DNA of 64,000 bases from Cryptomeria japonica (taxonomy: Eukaryota; Streptophyta; Pinopsida; Cupressales; Cupressaceae): assembly GCF_030272615.1 (NCBI RefSeq), contig NC_081409.1, positions 615,146,755 to 615,210,754 of the forward strand, written 5' to 3'. Under the pieces are notes generated by a model. It worked only from the letters and a program-made list of their open reading frames with translations. It made no database searches and was not told the origin of the DNA. Both the position numbers and the translations under genes were made by a program. How positions within the stretch are numbered: position 1 is the first letter of the stretch; each line of letters starts with the position of its first letter. This document shows, in pieces, positions 44,571 through 56,642 of the stretch.

Positions 44571-46930
44571 CTTTATGATTCTTTTTGAGTGAGAATTAAT
44601 TATTTATTATTTATTCTTTTTGAGTGATTCATTATTTTTAAACAATTTATGATTTGTTATTTTATTATTTTACGAATTATTGTTTTATTATTTATTTAAA
44701 TTAGTTATTTATTGTGAGAATTATTTATTAATTGTAGAAATTATAAATTATTATTTAGTGTTTAATTATTGTTAAATGATTTACTATTTGTGGTTATTAT
44801 TCTTGAATGAATTATTGTTTAATTATTTCTTATTATTTTATTGGATTATTATCTATTTAAGTGGGTTTAACCATTAGTTCTATTTTAGTGGATTATTATA
44901 TTTTAATTAGAATTTATTATTTATTATTTCTTGGTTGTCAAGAAATAGTTATTTATTTTTAGGGGATTTGTGATTAGTAATTTAATATTTATTTATTAAT
45001 GTTTAATTATTTTATGGATATTTTATTTTAAATATATTTAATATTATTGATTTGTTATTTAATGTGATATTTTAGGATTAGGGTTTTGTTTTTCTTTGTG
45101 AGCTATATTTAAGCAAATGAGTTTTATTTATTATGTTTTTAATGAGACTTGATGGTGTTGTTATTATTATTCTTTTTCAAAGTTTTGAAGAGAGGAAATT
45201 TTATTGCAACTTTGTGAATAATTTTAGAGTGTGAATTTGAGGAGAGGGATTTGCAGTTTTCAGTTTAACTTTGCACTTGCATTGAGCGTGGATTAGAATT
45301 CTCAAGCTTTATTTATTTTCATTCTTGGTTTCTATTTTGAAGAGAATTCGTGTTTTTAGAATTTTTCATCAAAATTCTCTTTCTCTCTCTCTCTTTCTTT
45401 TCATGGGTTTCCAAGTAGGTATTCATTTTTTCCTATTTGCCAATTTTAATTTTAGTTTAATTTGCAATATTGATTAACTGGATTATTTGGGGGATATTTT
45501 ATTAAATATATTTTCTATTTTAAATCAGTTATTTAATTTATGTTTTTTAAAAGATTGAGTTTTGCCAAAATTGGGTATAGGGAATTAGTGTTTTAATTGT
45601 TTGATTTTGCTTAATTATTGTTTCATATTCTTGTATGAACCCTTGTGTTTGATATATTAGTGTTTTTAGAAGGTTATCAGACCCTTATCAAATGGGTTCC
45701 AATCAGATTTTTTCTTTGGAGTCTTTTAATGCTCATGTGTGTAGAATCACTTTCTTGAGTCCTGAATTTGCAGTTTGATTCTGTTTAGACTCCCATTTTC
45801 TTCCAAAGGCTTAATTTAGACCTATGTCTTGTTACTTATGTATTTTTGGATTTTATTGGTTTTATTTTGATCGATTTATTATTCATAAGCCCATTCTTGA
45901 TTTGTCTTGTAAAAAGGATTAGTTGCATTAGGATTTTGACTTAGTTTAAGGACTTGACCTTGTGATTGTTCTATGTATGGAAGTCCTATTTGCATAATGT
46001 GTTATCTATGCATGTGTATGGATCCTTTATGTTCCAATTTATATATTTTATGCTTCATGATTATTTTTTTGAGCCATATAGTATAGGATATGTAGGTGCA
46101 CAATGGGAGAGTGGCTCACTATGGGGGTTAGAGCCCTAAGTGGTTGCTAGGGTAACTCATAGGTGAGTATATTAATAAGTGATAACATTAATAAAAATTT
46201 TGGGATGGGTTTTATTTAGGTTTTACACACACTAATAAGATAATATTGTGGCCCACTCATGACCTCATGTGCTTGTATAGGTAGAGGGTAAGATTGGGAA
46301 GGCCTGGCCACCTATTCAGGTGTTGAGATGGCTTGATTGTGAAATACCTTGTCTTCATGAAAGGATTGTATAGTTTCATATGAGTTTTCCATGGGGGCTA
46401 GGGTATGGAGTTAGGAGAGGAGTCAGACTATGAAGATCACCCATGAGATTCTATGCGATGACACTCTCGCCTTATGTATTGTAGCATCCTATTGATTCGA
46501 TTGTCTATGGAAGACTCTAGGAGTCCTTTTGAGATTTTAGTTGATATTTTTATTTGGGAAGTCTTTTGTGAGTTATTTTGAAGCTTTTGTTTCTCACATG
46601 TTTCTAGAAAATTTGTAATTATGTATTTATGTTTTAATTTTTTTTGGCTATTACCTTTATCCTCTTGTCTTGTGAAGTGTTGTCTTACATATCTTGGTTG
46701 TGAGTTTATTTAGTTCTCTATCCCTAGCCTTATTTTTTATTGATTGGGGCATTCTATCTATCTCCTAGCATGGAGGTGGGCCTACGGGTTCCACATGGTT
46801 GGGTGGTGTAGCTTTTTCACTCATTGGGAATATATTTTGGTAGACTTGCTCATGTGTGGTTGGATGTGTCGCAACCCTCCTTTATCAATTTTTGATTTGA
46901 TACAATTCTATTATATTTTTGGTTGAGCTA
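44571..46930. other. AT-rich LTR-like DNA without genes
   Basis: No coding trace found. The first 500 bp are almost pure ttattatttatt text. Later parts contain a (CT)n run (45376-45402) and G-rich text at 46090-46500 (gagagtggctcactatggggg) similar in style to the gypsy LTR at 49970-50470. It may be an eroded gypsy LTR split by the LINE remnant. The boundaries are not visible. Confidence 0.35.
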
Positions 46931-46968
46931 TTGAAAATGATTGAGCAAATATTATAAAAGAATAAAAA

Positions 46969-46994
46969 TGGACACACACACACACACACACACA
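46969..46994. repeat. (CA)n microsatellite
   Basis: About 13 uninterrupted ca units. Confidence 0.95.
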
Positions 46995-47544
46995 CTTGGA
47001 GGATATAATTATTTTTATTTGTATTTTCCCACTCCCAATTATGGCACATGTTGTAGGAGGAATTAGAAGCTTCTAGAGGAATCGTCAATGCCTTGCATGC
47101 AACTCCGCCACTAGATTTTTTATAAATTTGCATGAGTCCAATATTGGAAAAGAATCCCATTCTTAATTAAATTCTCTAGATAGTGGAATTAAGGGATTTT
47201 CCCTATATATTCTATCCAAGTTCTCAAAAAAGGGAGTTGATTATGTTTTGAAGAAGTTTTCCAAGTTTCCTTGTTGTTGGTAGTGGGATCTCCTTTGGTA
47301 GTCTCATCTTCATTGTAGGAATGTTAAGTTGTTTTGAATATTTCCCTAAAGTTGCAAGGAAGGATCTAAGAAGGATAGCTAGAAGATTGGAGAGGATTCA
47401 ACATCAAACTTCGATAAGCCAGGTTCTCTCCTTTGTCATCTCACATTCACATATGAGGAAATTGTATTATCAAAAAAAATATAGCTTCTAGATCTTCCTT
47501 TATAAAAAATTTAGTTGTAAATCCTTCTTTAGGGATAATATTGG
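46995..47544. other. Non-coding stretch
   Basis: No frame, repeat or motif recognised. Confidence 0.5.
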
Positions 47545-47789
47545 TAAAGATAGCTTTATTATTTATTTAATTTTTTCTTTAGAAAAGAAATATCAGATCT
47601 TGCTTGCATGTGAAAGATAGCTTTATTATTTGTTTAATTTCTTTAGAAAAATATCAGATCTTGCTTGCATGTGAAAGATAGCTTTATTATTTGTTTAATT
47701 TCTTTAGAAAAATATCAGATCTTGCTTGCATGTGAAAGATAGCTTTATTATTTGTTTAAATTCTTTAGAAAATATCAGATCTTGCTTTT
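47545..47789. repeat. 61-bp tandem repeat, about 3.5 copies
   Basis: tatcagatcttgcttgcatg begins at 47591, 47652 and 47713 (61-bp steps), with a last partial copy at 47773 (60 bp). The unit continues tgaaagatagctttattatt then tgtttaatttctttagaaaa. The copies are nearly identical, so the array is young or homogenised. Confidence 0.95.
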
Positions 47790-48069
47790 GCTTTTCCAAG
47801 AAGAAAGAAAATCTTTTTTCTTTTATCTGTACAAAAAAAAAAAAATCATATTTCCCTTTATTTAAAATTCTTTTTCTGAGATTAAAATCTTCTCTGTCCT
47901 TGTTATTCTTCTCTTAGATTCATTACTGGATTGGGAATTTAAATAAAAATCTGTTTCTTACATTCAATCTTACTTTCCTGTGAAAAGTCTCGCCTCTGTG
48001 TGAATACAAGATGATATTCTGCATATGAAATTATTTAAACCTCATTGTATTCATTACTCTATGTGAAAA

Positions 48070-48178
48070 ATGAAGTATAAATCTCTCTGTGCAAAACAAA
48101 GTACAAATCTCTTTGTGCAGAATGAAGTATAAATCTCTCTGTGAAAAAAAAAAAGTAAAGCATAAATCTCTCTGGGAA
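48070..48178. repeat. About 26-bp degenerate tandem repeat
   Basis: aagtataaatctctctgtg starts at 48073, with variants at 48099, 48125 and about 48157. An A-run expands the last interval. Confidence 0.75.
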
Positions 48179-48490
48179 TACTAGTTCTGTACATTGCTAA
48201 GCAATTTAGTTCTCTGTGTTATTCATCCCTGAGAATAAAATCTTATTCTCATTTGTTTTACATTAATATTTCTACTTCACATATATCTGTTTATTTACTT
48301 CTCTCTATGTTTAAATAAATTGAAAATGAAAACTATATATATAAGTATTTATATTATCGTTAAAATTTATACCAAAATGAAAAAGGAATATGGAAAATAT
48401 CGCAAAGTTATTATTACGAAAAAGGGGGGTATTCAAAATTTATTTCGAAGAAGCAATATTGGGCATCGTTCAAGGAGAGGCGGCTATAAG

Positions 48491-48654
48491 GTAAATGCCG
48501 GGGGTAGTGGTACCCTCCACTAACCCTGCGGTCACTGTCATGACAGTGGCCGTAGGGGGAGTGGAGGGCCCCATGGTGTCCCCTCACCTCTGCGGGCCTG
48601 CACCTACAGGGCCGCAGGGGTGACGGGACCCGTGGGTCCCCACTCCCCATTTAC
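48491..48654. repeat. GC-rich foldback predicted to form a three-way junction
   Basis: Three inverted repeats are nested in 164 bp. Hairpin 1: arms 48513-48540 and 48541-48568, 24 of 28 pairs plus two G-T, with no loop (centre CACTGTCATGACAGTG is a perfect palindrome). Hairpin 2: arms 48578-48600 and 48607-48629, 20 of 23 pairs, 6-base loop. The outer stem pairs 48491-48515 (gtaaatgcc...) with 48634-48654 (...ccccatttac). It stands out as a GC island in AT-rich DNA. No coding. Origin unknown. Confidence 0.85.
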
Positions 48655-49529
48655 ATTTAAAACAAGATTCATTTTTTTGTTATTTTTAGTTTTTTTTAAT
48701 ATATATATATATATAATAAATTGAAAATTAAAAAAAATTGTTAATTATTTATTTAATTAGTTTTTTAATATATATAATAAATTGCAAATTAAAAATTGTT
48801 AATAATTACTTTAAGGTAAATTTAAGTTAGTAAATTAAACTTAGGAAAATTTATAAATAATTAGGATATTGGGTAATAAATTTGTAATTTTAAATTAATG
48901 TATATAATTGGAGTTTCTCAAGCTATTTGAGATTTATTGGGTTACTTGGTCAGAAAATTTAGTTTCATTTAAACAATTAAGTCATATTATTGTGATTCGA
49001 TCCAAAATTGCCAAAAGTCTAAACTAATGCTCATTTTGAACTAGTAACTCTATAATCATTTATTCTTGTAATGAAAGTAAACATTTCATAATTTTGCATG
49101 TAAATGACAATATTTTTCAATCATATGAAATTCTTATTTATTAATTTGCATTCATTGATGAGCGAGATACATTTCCATCATCTTCATGCAAGTTACACGT
49201 TTTAATATGTGAGTTCGTTGTCATTATCATACAATTATATATTAAATAGTTTAGTTGATGATATTTTTATCAAATGGTACTTGAATGCCATCGAAGTAGT
49301 TGTTTCAATTAATTAAACTTTGCAATGTCTTATTATGTACATTCATCTCATAATTGTTTTTCAGCATGATGTTTTTCATAGCTTCTTAGTTAGAAAACTA
49401 AATAAAGGAAGTTGGAAAACAAAACCTAGCAGCGTTCGATATATACAATGCCTCTGGGTCATGCTTACGAGTAATGTCGTCGTGTTGAACTACTGCACTT
49501 AATGCCTAATAAAGCTGCATCAACGACGT
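48655..49529. other. AT-rich non-coding stretch
   Basis: Low-complexity ttaaaaattgttaat text up to 48900, then unremarkable DNA. The 5' end of the following gypsy LTR may lie within this stretch but could not be fixed. Confidence 0.4.
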
Positions 49530-50233
49530 CTGTGGCATCATCCCTATAAATCCTCGGGGGGTAATAAGGGACACTTGGAAGTTAAAATCCAAGGGGCGAG
49601 TAATCCCCCTTGGATCGATAATCTAATAAGATAACCCTTAAATGATTTTGCATCCCCTGAGTTAAACCATAGTAAACCCCCTTAAGGTTGATTGAGTGAA
49701 ATGCTTTTATGAAATCGATTTAATCTCGAAGAGTTGTTGATGATTGACAATTTGGTCAAGGCTGATGCCTATGATAGGTATCAAGATCTAATTGTTTTAG
49801 GCCACAAGCAATAGGCCACCTTGAGCCTTTTCTTAAGTGCTACCACTGTGGGTAGCAACTGCAGAAAAAACTGTCTGGGACATTGACCCTAGAAAGGGTT
49901 GTGTACTCACTAATCAGTTTACATCAAACCATAGAGTAGAAAATAGAACTACATACTTTACACCTTGATCCCATGCTGAAGCGGGTATGTAGGCAGTCTT
50001 GGGACGGAGTTGTCCCTAGTACTCAGGCATTCGTGGGTGGGGTCTAGGCTTGGTAAGAAGAAGGATTGAGTAGAATCCTAATTTGAAAGATAAGTATAAT
50101 AAAAAGGAAAAAGTAATTCAATGCATACTTGGAAGGAATCCCGTATGGATTCTCTTGATTTCCCGAGGCTTTAAGCCAAATTTCGAGGTGGAATTCAAGC
50201 TTATATTATGTTAATTTGATTACTCCTAAGGAC

Positions 50234-50555
50234 GGTGACCTCGGTGCACTCCTATTAGAGGAGTGTAGTACTTAGTGAGTGACTCAGGACCCGAATGGTC
50301 CCAATGAGTCTAAGCCTCCGGCCAAAGCACCTCCTATCCTAATTGGATAGATGCCTACCCCGTATGGGTAGATCACTATCCCGTATTGGATAGATGAAAC
50401 CTCCTACCCCATATGGACAGATGCCTAACCCGTATGGTTGGATGCTCATCCCGGATGGATGTCTAGAGTATGCAATTGAATCAAACACAAATGATTAAAT
50501 TAAAGAAAAAAAAAATGGTCAAATTTTGTTGGGTTAATCAAGGTGGGTTGTTACA
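50234..50555 (+). repeat. Direct repeat copy 1: 3' end of gypsy LTR
   Basis: Partner of 50858-51208. It contains short eroded repeats of the type cccgtatgg-atagatgcctac (50340-50462), about 20-24 bp each. Confidence 0.9.
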
Positions 50556-50557
50556 TG

Positions 50558-50568
50558 TGGTATCAGAG
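50558..50568 (+). promoter_or_regulatory. Gypsy primer-binding site
   Basis: TGGTATCAGAG, matching the initiator-methionine tRNA complement, lies two bases after the LTR end. Confidence 0.8.
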
Positions 50569-50704
50569 AAAAGGTTCAAATCTAGGCCTTGTGCTCACTT
50601 CAATTTACACAACTAAGGGAATTTTTTGCAATGGTAGAAATTAAATTTTAAAATCTTAAATCAAGAACTAACTACATAATTTAATTTTCAGGTAAAACCC
50701 TAGA

Positions 50705-50899
50705 ATGGCTAGAGGAAGAGGAAGGGGTAATGGAAGGCGTACTACCACTAGGAGACAAAGGGAAGCTAACCATGAGGAAAATCATGAAGAAAACCATGAA
50801 GAAAACCATGAGGAAGACCATGAAGGGGATCAACATAACCCAGGAAATAATGAAGATGGTGACCTCAGTGCACTCATATTAGAGGAGTGTAGTACTTAG
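50705..50899 (+). pseudogene. Truncated gypsy gag N-terminus
   Basis: ATG at 50705 starts MARGRGRGNGRRTTTRRQRE, then an acidic NHEE repeat (five copies, about 50768-50825). This arginine/glycine-rich start is usual for gypsy gag next to a tRNA-Met site. At 50858 the frame crosses into LTR sequence and ends at 50897-50899. Not functional. Confidence 0.7.
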
Positions 50900-51208
50900 T
50901 GAGTGACTCAGGACCCAAATGGTCCCGATGAGTCTAAGCTTCTGGCCAGAGCACCTCCTATCCTAATTGGATAGATGCCTACCCCATATGGGTAGATGCC
51001 TATCCCATATTGGATAGATGAAACCTCCTACCCCATATGGACAGATGCCTAACCCGTATGGTTGGATGCTCATCCCAGATGGATGAATACCTAATCCCAA
51101 TGGATGGATGCCCAGATAATGCGATTGAATCAAACACAAATGATTAAATTAAACAAAACAAAAAATAATGGTCAAATTTTGTTGGGTTAATCAAGGTGGG
51201 TTATTATA
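50858..51208 (+). repeat. Direct repeat copy 2: 3' end of gypsy LTR
   Basis: Same text as 50234-50555, about 30 bp longer because of one extra ggatgaatacctaatccca unit (51080-51100). It ends ttattata where copy 1 ends ttgttaca. Confidence 0.9.
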
Positions 51209-51801
51209 GGATGGATCTTTACCATGTTCTTTTGAGTATCTTCATATTTTAATTGTTAGATAATTTACCATTATATTGTCATTTGTAATATATCTTCGTG
51301 AAATGATGTAAAATATTATGTAGTTATATATTTGTATCAGTAACTGTAAAAGATATTTTTTATTATTCCAAGTGGAAAGTTTAATAAGACTTCAATAATA
51401 GATACATTAGTAACAATGGATATCTTGCAAGTAAATGTAATTGTGTGAATTACATATATGTTCTTATTTCTAAATTAAGGTTATCGTAGGAATATTTCCT
51501 TTGGTGTTTTATAATGAACTTAGTATATATCTCTATGTGATGAGTTATATGGCTAACATATGATAGTGAGTGATTCTTACTAGCGATGTTAGGGAACCCT
51601 TGGAGTTCTATTATGTGATGTGATTGTCTTCTCTTAAATATTGTTATGATTCTTCTATGTTGTGTAATGTGTTTACTTAATTTTGTATTGAATTAAAGAT
51701 AGTTGATGTGCTATGTATCCTTTTAAAATATATATATGTATTTTATATGCAATTGTGTTATTATTTTTTATTACTATGGGGTTCCTTGGTGGGGTATTAC
51801 A
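51209..51801 (+). repeat. 3' end of another LTR, inserted in copia D gag
   Basis: AT-rich DNA ending ...ttggtggggtattaca at 51801, a typical gypsy LTR end. Immediately to the right, a minus-strand copia gag frame stops abruptly. The left end of this LTR was not found. Confidence 0.45.
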
Positions 51802-52498
51802 CTTTCTAGTGCCTTTCTTTAATCTTCTTACAAAGTTTTCTTCTTCATCATCTGGATCAACAATGTCTTCAACTTTCTTATAGGATTTGAATGCACTTTC
51901 CTTATTGGAATCATCCAACTCAAAATCTCTCATCTATAAGGCACTAAGTGCTCCATACAGGATCCATTGTATGTGTCCAATCCTTATTTTATTCAATAGC
52001 AGACACAACAATTTAGCTAGGTTTTTTAGTACCTTCTTTACTACCTCATCTTATTCTAGTTTTCCACAAACTCCTCTAATACCACTAACCACTTCAGTTA
52101 CTTAGTGCATGTTGCTATCAATATTCTCATCTTTAGACATTCTTAGACTCTCAAATTTACTTTTGAGATTCTACAACTTTACTTGCTTTATCTTTTTGTC
52201 TCCTTCATATATGTTGTTTGAAATTCTCCCAAACTTCTTTGGTAGATTTGTAGTCTATCACCTTCAAGAGTTCTATATTAGACAGTCCACTTATGCTTTC
52301 ATTCATTTCATTTCCATTATTTTCATGCATTTTGATTTGATTTGAAGTAGCAAGCATTGTAGAGGGATGAGTCTAACCATTTACTACAGAGTTCTAAATT
52401 TCATATCCCGTAGAGTTTAAATATGATTCCACCATCATCTTCTAGGACTAGTTTATGCCATCAAACTTGGGAATCTTGTAGAATCCATCTAGTGCCAT
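51802..52498 (-). pseudogene. Copia D gag remnant, minus strand
   Basis: ATG at 52498-52496 begins MALDGFYKIPKFDGINW, a typical copia gag start. ELLKVIDYKSTKEVWENF-like text follows, and the C-terminal DDEEENFVRRLKKGTRK (about 51800-51860) ends exactly at the LTR end at 51801. Many stops lie between. The zinc knuckle and pol that should follow are absent. Confidence 0.75.
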
Positions 52499-52539
52499 CT
52501 TAGATCTGGCTAAACTGGTTAAGATTCTTCAAGAGGAAC

Positions 52540-52552
52540 TTGGCTTTGATAT
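52540..52552 (-). promoter_or_regulatory. Copia D primer-binding site
   Basis: Minus strand TATCAAAGCCAAG, about 40 bp before the gag start; one of the known copia variants of the methionine-tRNA complement (TGGTATCAAAGC). Confidence 0.65.
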
Positions 52553-54893
52553 AAATAATTTAACACACCTTAGCACAAAGAGGAGGGGGTAAATTAGTCC
52601 AAAACTAATACTTAAAATTTATTACTTGATCCACAAACTCTTTAGCCTTATTCTTATCAACAACAATGAAACACCATGCACAAGAGAACACTGGATTTAT
52701 GTGGAAAATCCAAACAAGGAAAAACCATGGTAAGAGTCAACTCACAATATATGAAATGATTATAATATAGTTTTAGGCTTACTACCAAGGAAGTGTACTA
52801 GTTCTGGAAGAACTTGCAAGCTAGAGCACACAACCATGGCGCAAGATACAAAGCTTTCAATCTAAAGATAACTTTTCTAAAGAAGGATACAAAGAATACA
52901 TGAATTAGAAACAAGTAGGCCTTTATCAATACTGCCTCTAACAATATCCAAACATGATGATGTCCTCAAATCTCTATCTCAAATGACTGTCCATATAAAT
53001 CACCACAAACTGAATTTGTCATAACCAACTTTTATAAATTATATAATCATGTAGGCACAACACACAAATTGATTTGCACACACATCTACACTCAAACACT
53101 CACTCACACATTCAAAATCAATTTGATCTTCTATATATATCGTAATCTTCATTGGAAACACCAATTAGGTCAGCTAGAATAGAGGACAAGCATAGGTCCT
53201 ATTAAGTTGACCATGAAAATATAATCATGGTGAAAGTGGTCCAATCTAGGAGGTAGAGAGGACCTAAAACATCTTAATACTTCTTTCCAAATAGGTAGTA
53301 ATAGTTCACATGCTATCAATCATTCTCTGAAGGTCGACAACAAGATAAAGTGTAGATATGTAAAGAAACACACCACAAGTCGACCCAAAACATATCTTCC
53401 AAGTGAAAAAGACTAATATGGATCCTCACACACCAAAGTAGGACACAAAATAAATGCAACACGAACTTATAAGCAAGCAGAGACATCCAAGGATTCATCG
53501 CATGCCAAGGAACAACACTAGTAGACTGAACCAAAATAGTTATCCTAAAATAGAGGTTCTAATAACAATGCACCATCAAATAGTCCATCTAAAATCATGT
53601 GGATCACACCAAGATGTTTCATGAACATCCAAAAAAAATCTCAAATCCTTCCTTCACTTCTCTACTTCAAGATCATATTGGCACAACATAACCAATATTA
53701 AAATATCCATTTTGAAAATCCAATCAAACATAAAACACAATATCATTGCTTGCAGACTACAACACCATATAATAATTGAATCAATACACACAAAAAATGT
53801 TGTGAACATGTCCTTTTATTTGTAGCACCATAAAAATTAATGCAAATAATTTCTCAAACCACTCCTAATAGAGAAACAAAACATCAACAAAAATCAATTA
53901 CAACCATATTAGCTACAACACCAAGGACCTGTAAAGATAGGAATGCAATGTCCACATAGCATAAACATTATATCCAATTCTATAAGACCATATTTGCAAA
54001 TGAAAAGGAATGTGGAGAATTATTTTGGACACACATCAATACATAGTTCTTATATCAACTTGCTCCATGACGTTTCTAGGGACCAAATTGTCTTGGAAAA
54101 ATCACCTTCTCATTCAACACATCATATTCATTATATTATCATGCATGTAATAATTAGCTTAATATCTCAACCTATCTAAACATAAACATATTATCAATGG
54201 CATCATCATTATCAATAGTATCAAAACAACCAATTAGTGAATACATCAAACACCAAGTAGGTGTGCATCTACATACAAACTACAACCAAAATCCATCTAT
54301 TCCTCTCATCATCTCATCCTCAGTGATCTACTCAACCATCATCATCACATCCTTAATGATCTATTAATCTAGTCATACAATTACTCATGTTAGTTACATT
54401 ACCATTGCCAAGAAATACTGCAACAATACTTTACTCAACCAATCATATTGTCAATGATCATAACAATCTTGGATAATAGACATTCTCAGACATTGAGTTG
54501 ACAACAATGACAACAAATATTTCCAACACTATGCATCTATTGGAGGTATTGAAATCTTAATGCACTATCTTCATACTAATATTAAGATCTCAAGTTGTCG
54601 ATATAATGTGACAAGGTGTGAGCCTTCATGTATGTCAGGGGTATCATAAGAGTAATTTCATTATTTATCCCATCGATATGCTCTCCCAACACTAGCATGA
54701 AGGATATATAACAAAAGGTTTGGTTTCTTAGGGAGGTGAAGATAATAATGCTCTCAAACCTTTAAGTGTTTATTGGTCTTTAGGGATATTTATGATAAAT
54801 TTATAGAGGTATAAGCCCAAGGTTGTGAGGGTAAAGACCCAATGGGTGTTATTATTGGATTCTACAAGAAGCAAGAACCGAACTAGGATCTGA
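52553..54893 (-). other. Putative copia D LTR and unassigned DNA
   Basis: An LTR must lie upstream (to the right) of the copia D primer site. The minus-strand text tgttgggagagcatatcgat at about 54697 could be its start, giving about 2.1 kb, but no partner LTR is present to prove this. No gene was recognised. Short open frames at 53316-53534 and 53943-54179 look accidental. Confidence 0.3.
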
Positions 54894-55448
54894 TGTTGAT
54901 CGTAGATCAAATTCAACTCAAAGCAATAAATGATCGAAGATCAAAATAGTAGAATGAAGAGAAATTTGGAATGAGAGAAAATAGAGACAAAGAAGAGAAT
55001 TTTGAGAAGACTCTCACCGAGCTATTGCTGAACCAATGAAGGTGAAAGTATAGTGCTTATTATATAGAAAAATAAAAGCATATACATCCAATAGGTGCAT
55101 TAACTCTCACTCCTTATAAAAAGTGGGAGGTTTTACCTACTTGGTAAATTCTAAAACATGGATATAACCTCCTTACATGAAAACAAAAAAGGAGTTATAA
55201 AGGTGGCAAATAAAGATGAAAGAGGGTGAGAAATCCAACTACCCCATAACCCACTTACAAAATGACAAAATAGTGGTTATGTGAGATGGCACAACAAGCC
55301 AAAAGAGGGTCTGTAACTCAACTACCCATGAGTAGGTGGGAGTTACACATGTAGCTGAATTATTTCGTCACGTGTCCTCATATTAACCACTTCTAATAAC
55401 TTAAGAAAGATTAAATAATATGTGTAAGAAAATAAATACCCTCTAACA
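54894..55448 (-). repeat. LTR of about 555 bp inserted in copia C RT
   Basis: Minus strand: starts TGTTAGAGGG at 55448, has a TATA-like ctatataataag near 55060, and ends ctacgatcaaca at 54894, followed by a primer-site-like tcagatcctagttcgg (54893-54878). The copia C RT frame breaks exactly at 55448. Only one copy is visible, so the rest of this element lies in unassigned DNA or is lost. Confidence 0.55.
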
Positions 55449-56642
55449 AAAATAGAGTGAATGTAGGCTTATAGTCATCCATGCCAAATTTGGAGAGCAT
55501 ATCAAGTGTATATTTGGGTTGTCCAAGGTAGAAACCTGAAGATGACTGAGTGATCTCAATCCCCAAGAAGTAATGCAAAAGACCCAAGTCTGACATAAAA
55601 ATTATATCATGTACAATAATTTTTACTGCCTTGATGTTGGAGTGACTCCCTATGATCAACAAGTCATTAACATAAAGACCCAAAGATGTGAGAGTATTAT
55701 TTTGCTAAAAAATGTATATATTTGAATCAAATTAACATCAACTAAAACCAATTGTCAAAAGGAATGAGTCAAACATTGGCATACCAAGCTCAAGAAGCCT
55801 ATTTGAGGCCATAAAGATACTTTCTAACTTGAAACACAAGTGAGGGATCTTGAACAAACCACTGTGATTTCTCCATGTAGATTTCCTCCTAAAGGTCACC
55901 ATGAAGAAAGGCACTCTTCACATCCATATGATGAACTTCCCAACAATGGAATGCAACTATAGAAAGGATAATTCAAATGGAATTCATCTTAGTAACTAGT
56001 GAAAAAGTCTCAGATTAGTCAATCCTAGGAACTTGTGAGAATCATTTTGCTACCAAGTGAGCCTTATACTTATCAACTGACCCATTACCAACAAAATTTG
56101 TTTGATAAATCCACTTGCATCAGACAAGTTTCCTTCCATTAGGAAGATTGACTAAATCCCATGTGTGATTCATTTCTAAGGAATTGAAATCTTCTTGCAT
56201 TGCAACATCTCACTCATGAACATTTGAAGCTTCTTGAAAAGACTATGGATCAAAAGTTGAAGCAATGAATAGATGTGGAGCCCACTAAAATTGTGACCTT
56301 GTTCTTCTTCTAAATGATGGATCACTCAACCAAGCACTTGCTAACTCAATTTTTTGTCAAGCCCAAAGAGGTAATAAAAGTGGAGAGTTAGGAGGAGAAT
56401 CATCAACCTTTGACTGATTACTACTAGATGAATGTGAACCCTCATCCTCACTATCACCATCTAAAGTGGAGGAGGAAGGCTCCTCATCAAGATTAGGAGG
56501 ATTAATATCTTTAAAGAACTACCATTAGGATATAATATCTCCAATGTGATAGTGGAGATGTGGTCTCATAAAAGCTAGAAGAACTCTCCTCAAAATGAAC
56601 ACTCCACTCAATGAAAAACCCATGAGTGGTTGGTTGGAGAAG
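55449..56642 (-). pseudogene. Copia C reverse transcriptase
   Basis: Minus strand: HHMDVKSAFLHGDL (about 55890-55935), EEIYMEKSQWFVQDP and VRKYLYGLK (about 55800-55880) are copia RT blocks. The catalytic box reads LYVNDLLIIGSHSN (about 55635-55680), where YVDD has become YVND by a G to A change. FLGIEITQSSSGFYLGQPKY follows. Many stops occur between 55740 and 56640. Confidence 0.85.

Larger units (their letters stand above)
49530..51208 (+). mobile_element. Internally deleted Ty3/gypsy element: LTR, gag start, LTR end
   Basis: LTR-like DNA (TATA-like ctataaatcc at 49543) ends ...gggttgttaca at 50555, followed by the primer site TGGTATCAGAG (50558-50568) and a gag start. At 50858 the sequence jumps back into the LTR: 50858-51208 repeats 50234-50555 with scattered changes. 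Everything from gag to the first part of the 3' LTR is missing. The left end is uncertain, so no target duplication could be checked. Confidence 0.7.

Noticed and set aside
48414-48650. Minus-strand arginine/proline-rich open frame
   Set aside because: It coincides with the GC-rich foldback; inverted-repeat GC DNA gives open frames by composition. No domain seen.
50705-50899. Free-standing small RG-rich/NHEE protein gene
   Set aside because: Position after an LTR and primer site identifies it as a truncated gypsy gag start that runs into LTR sequence.
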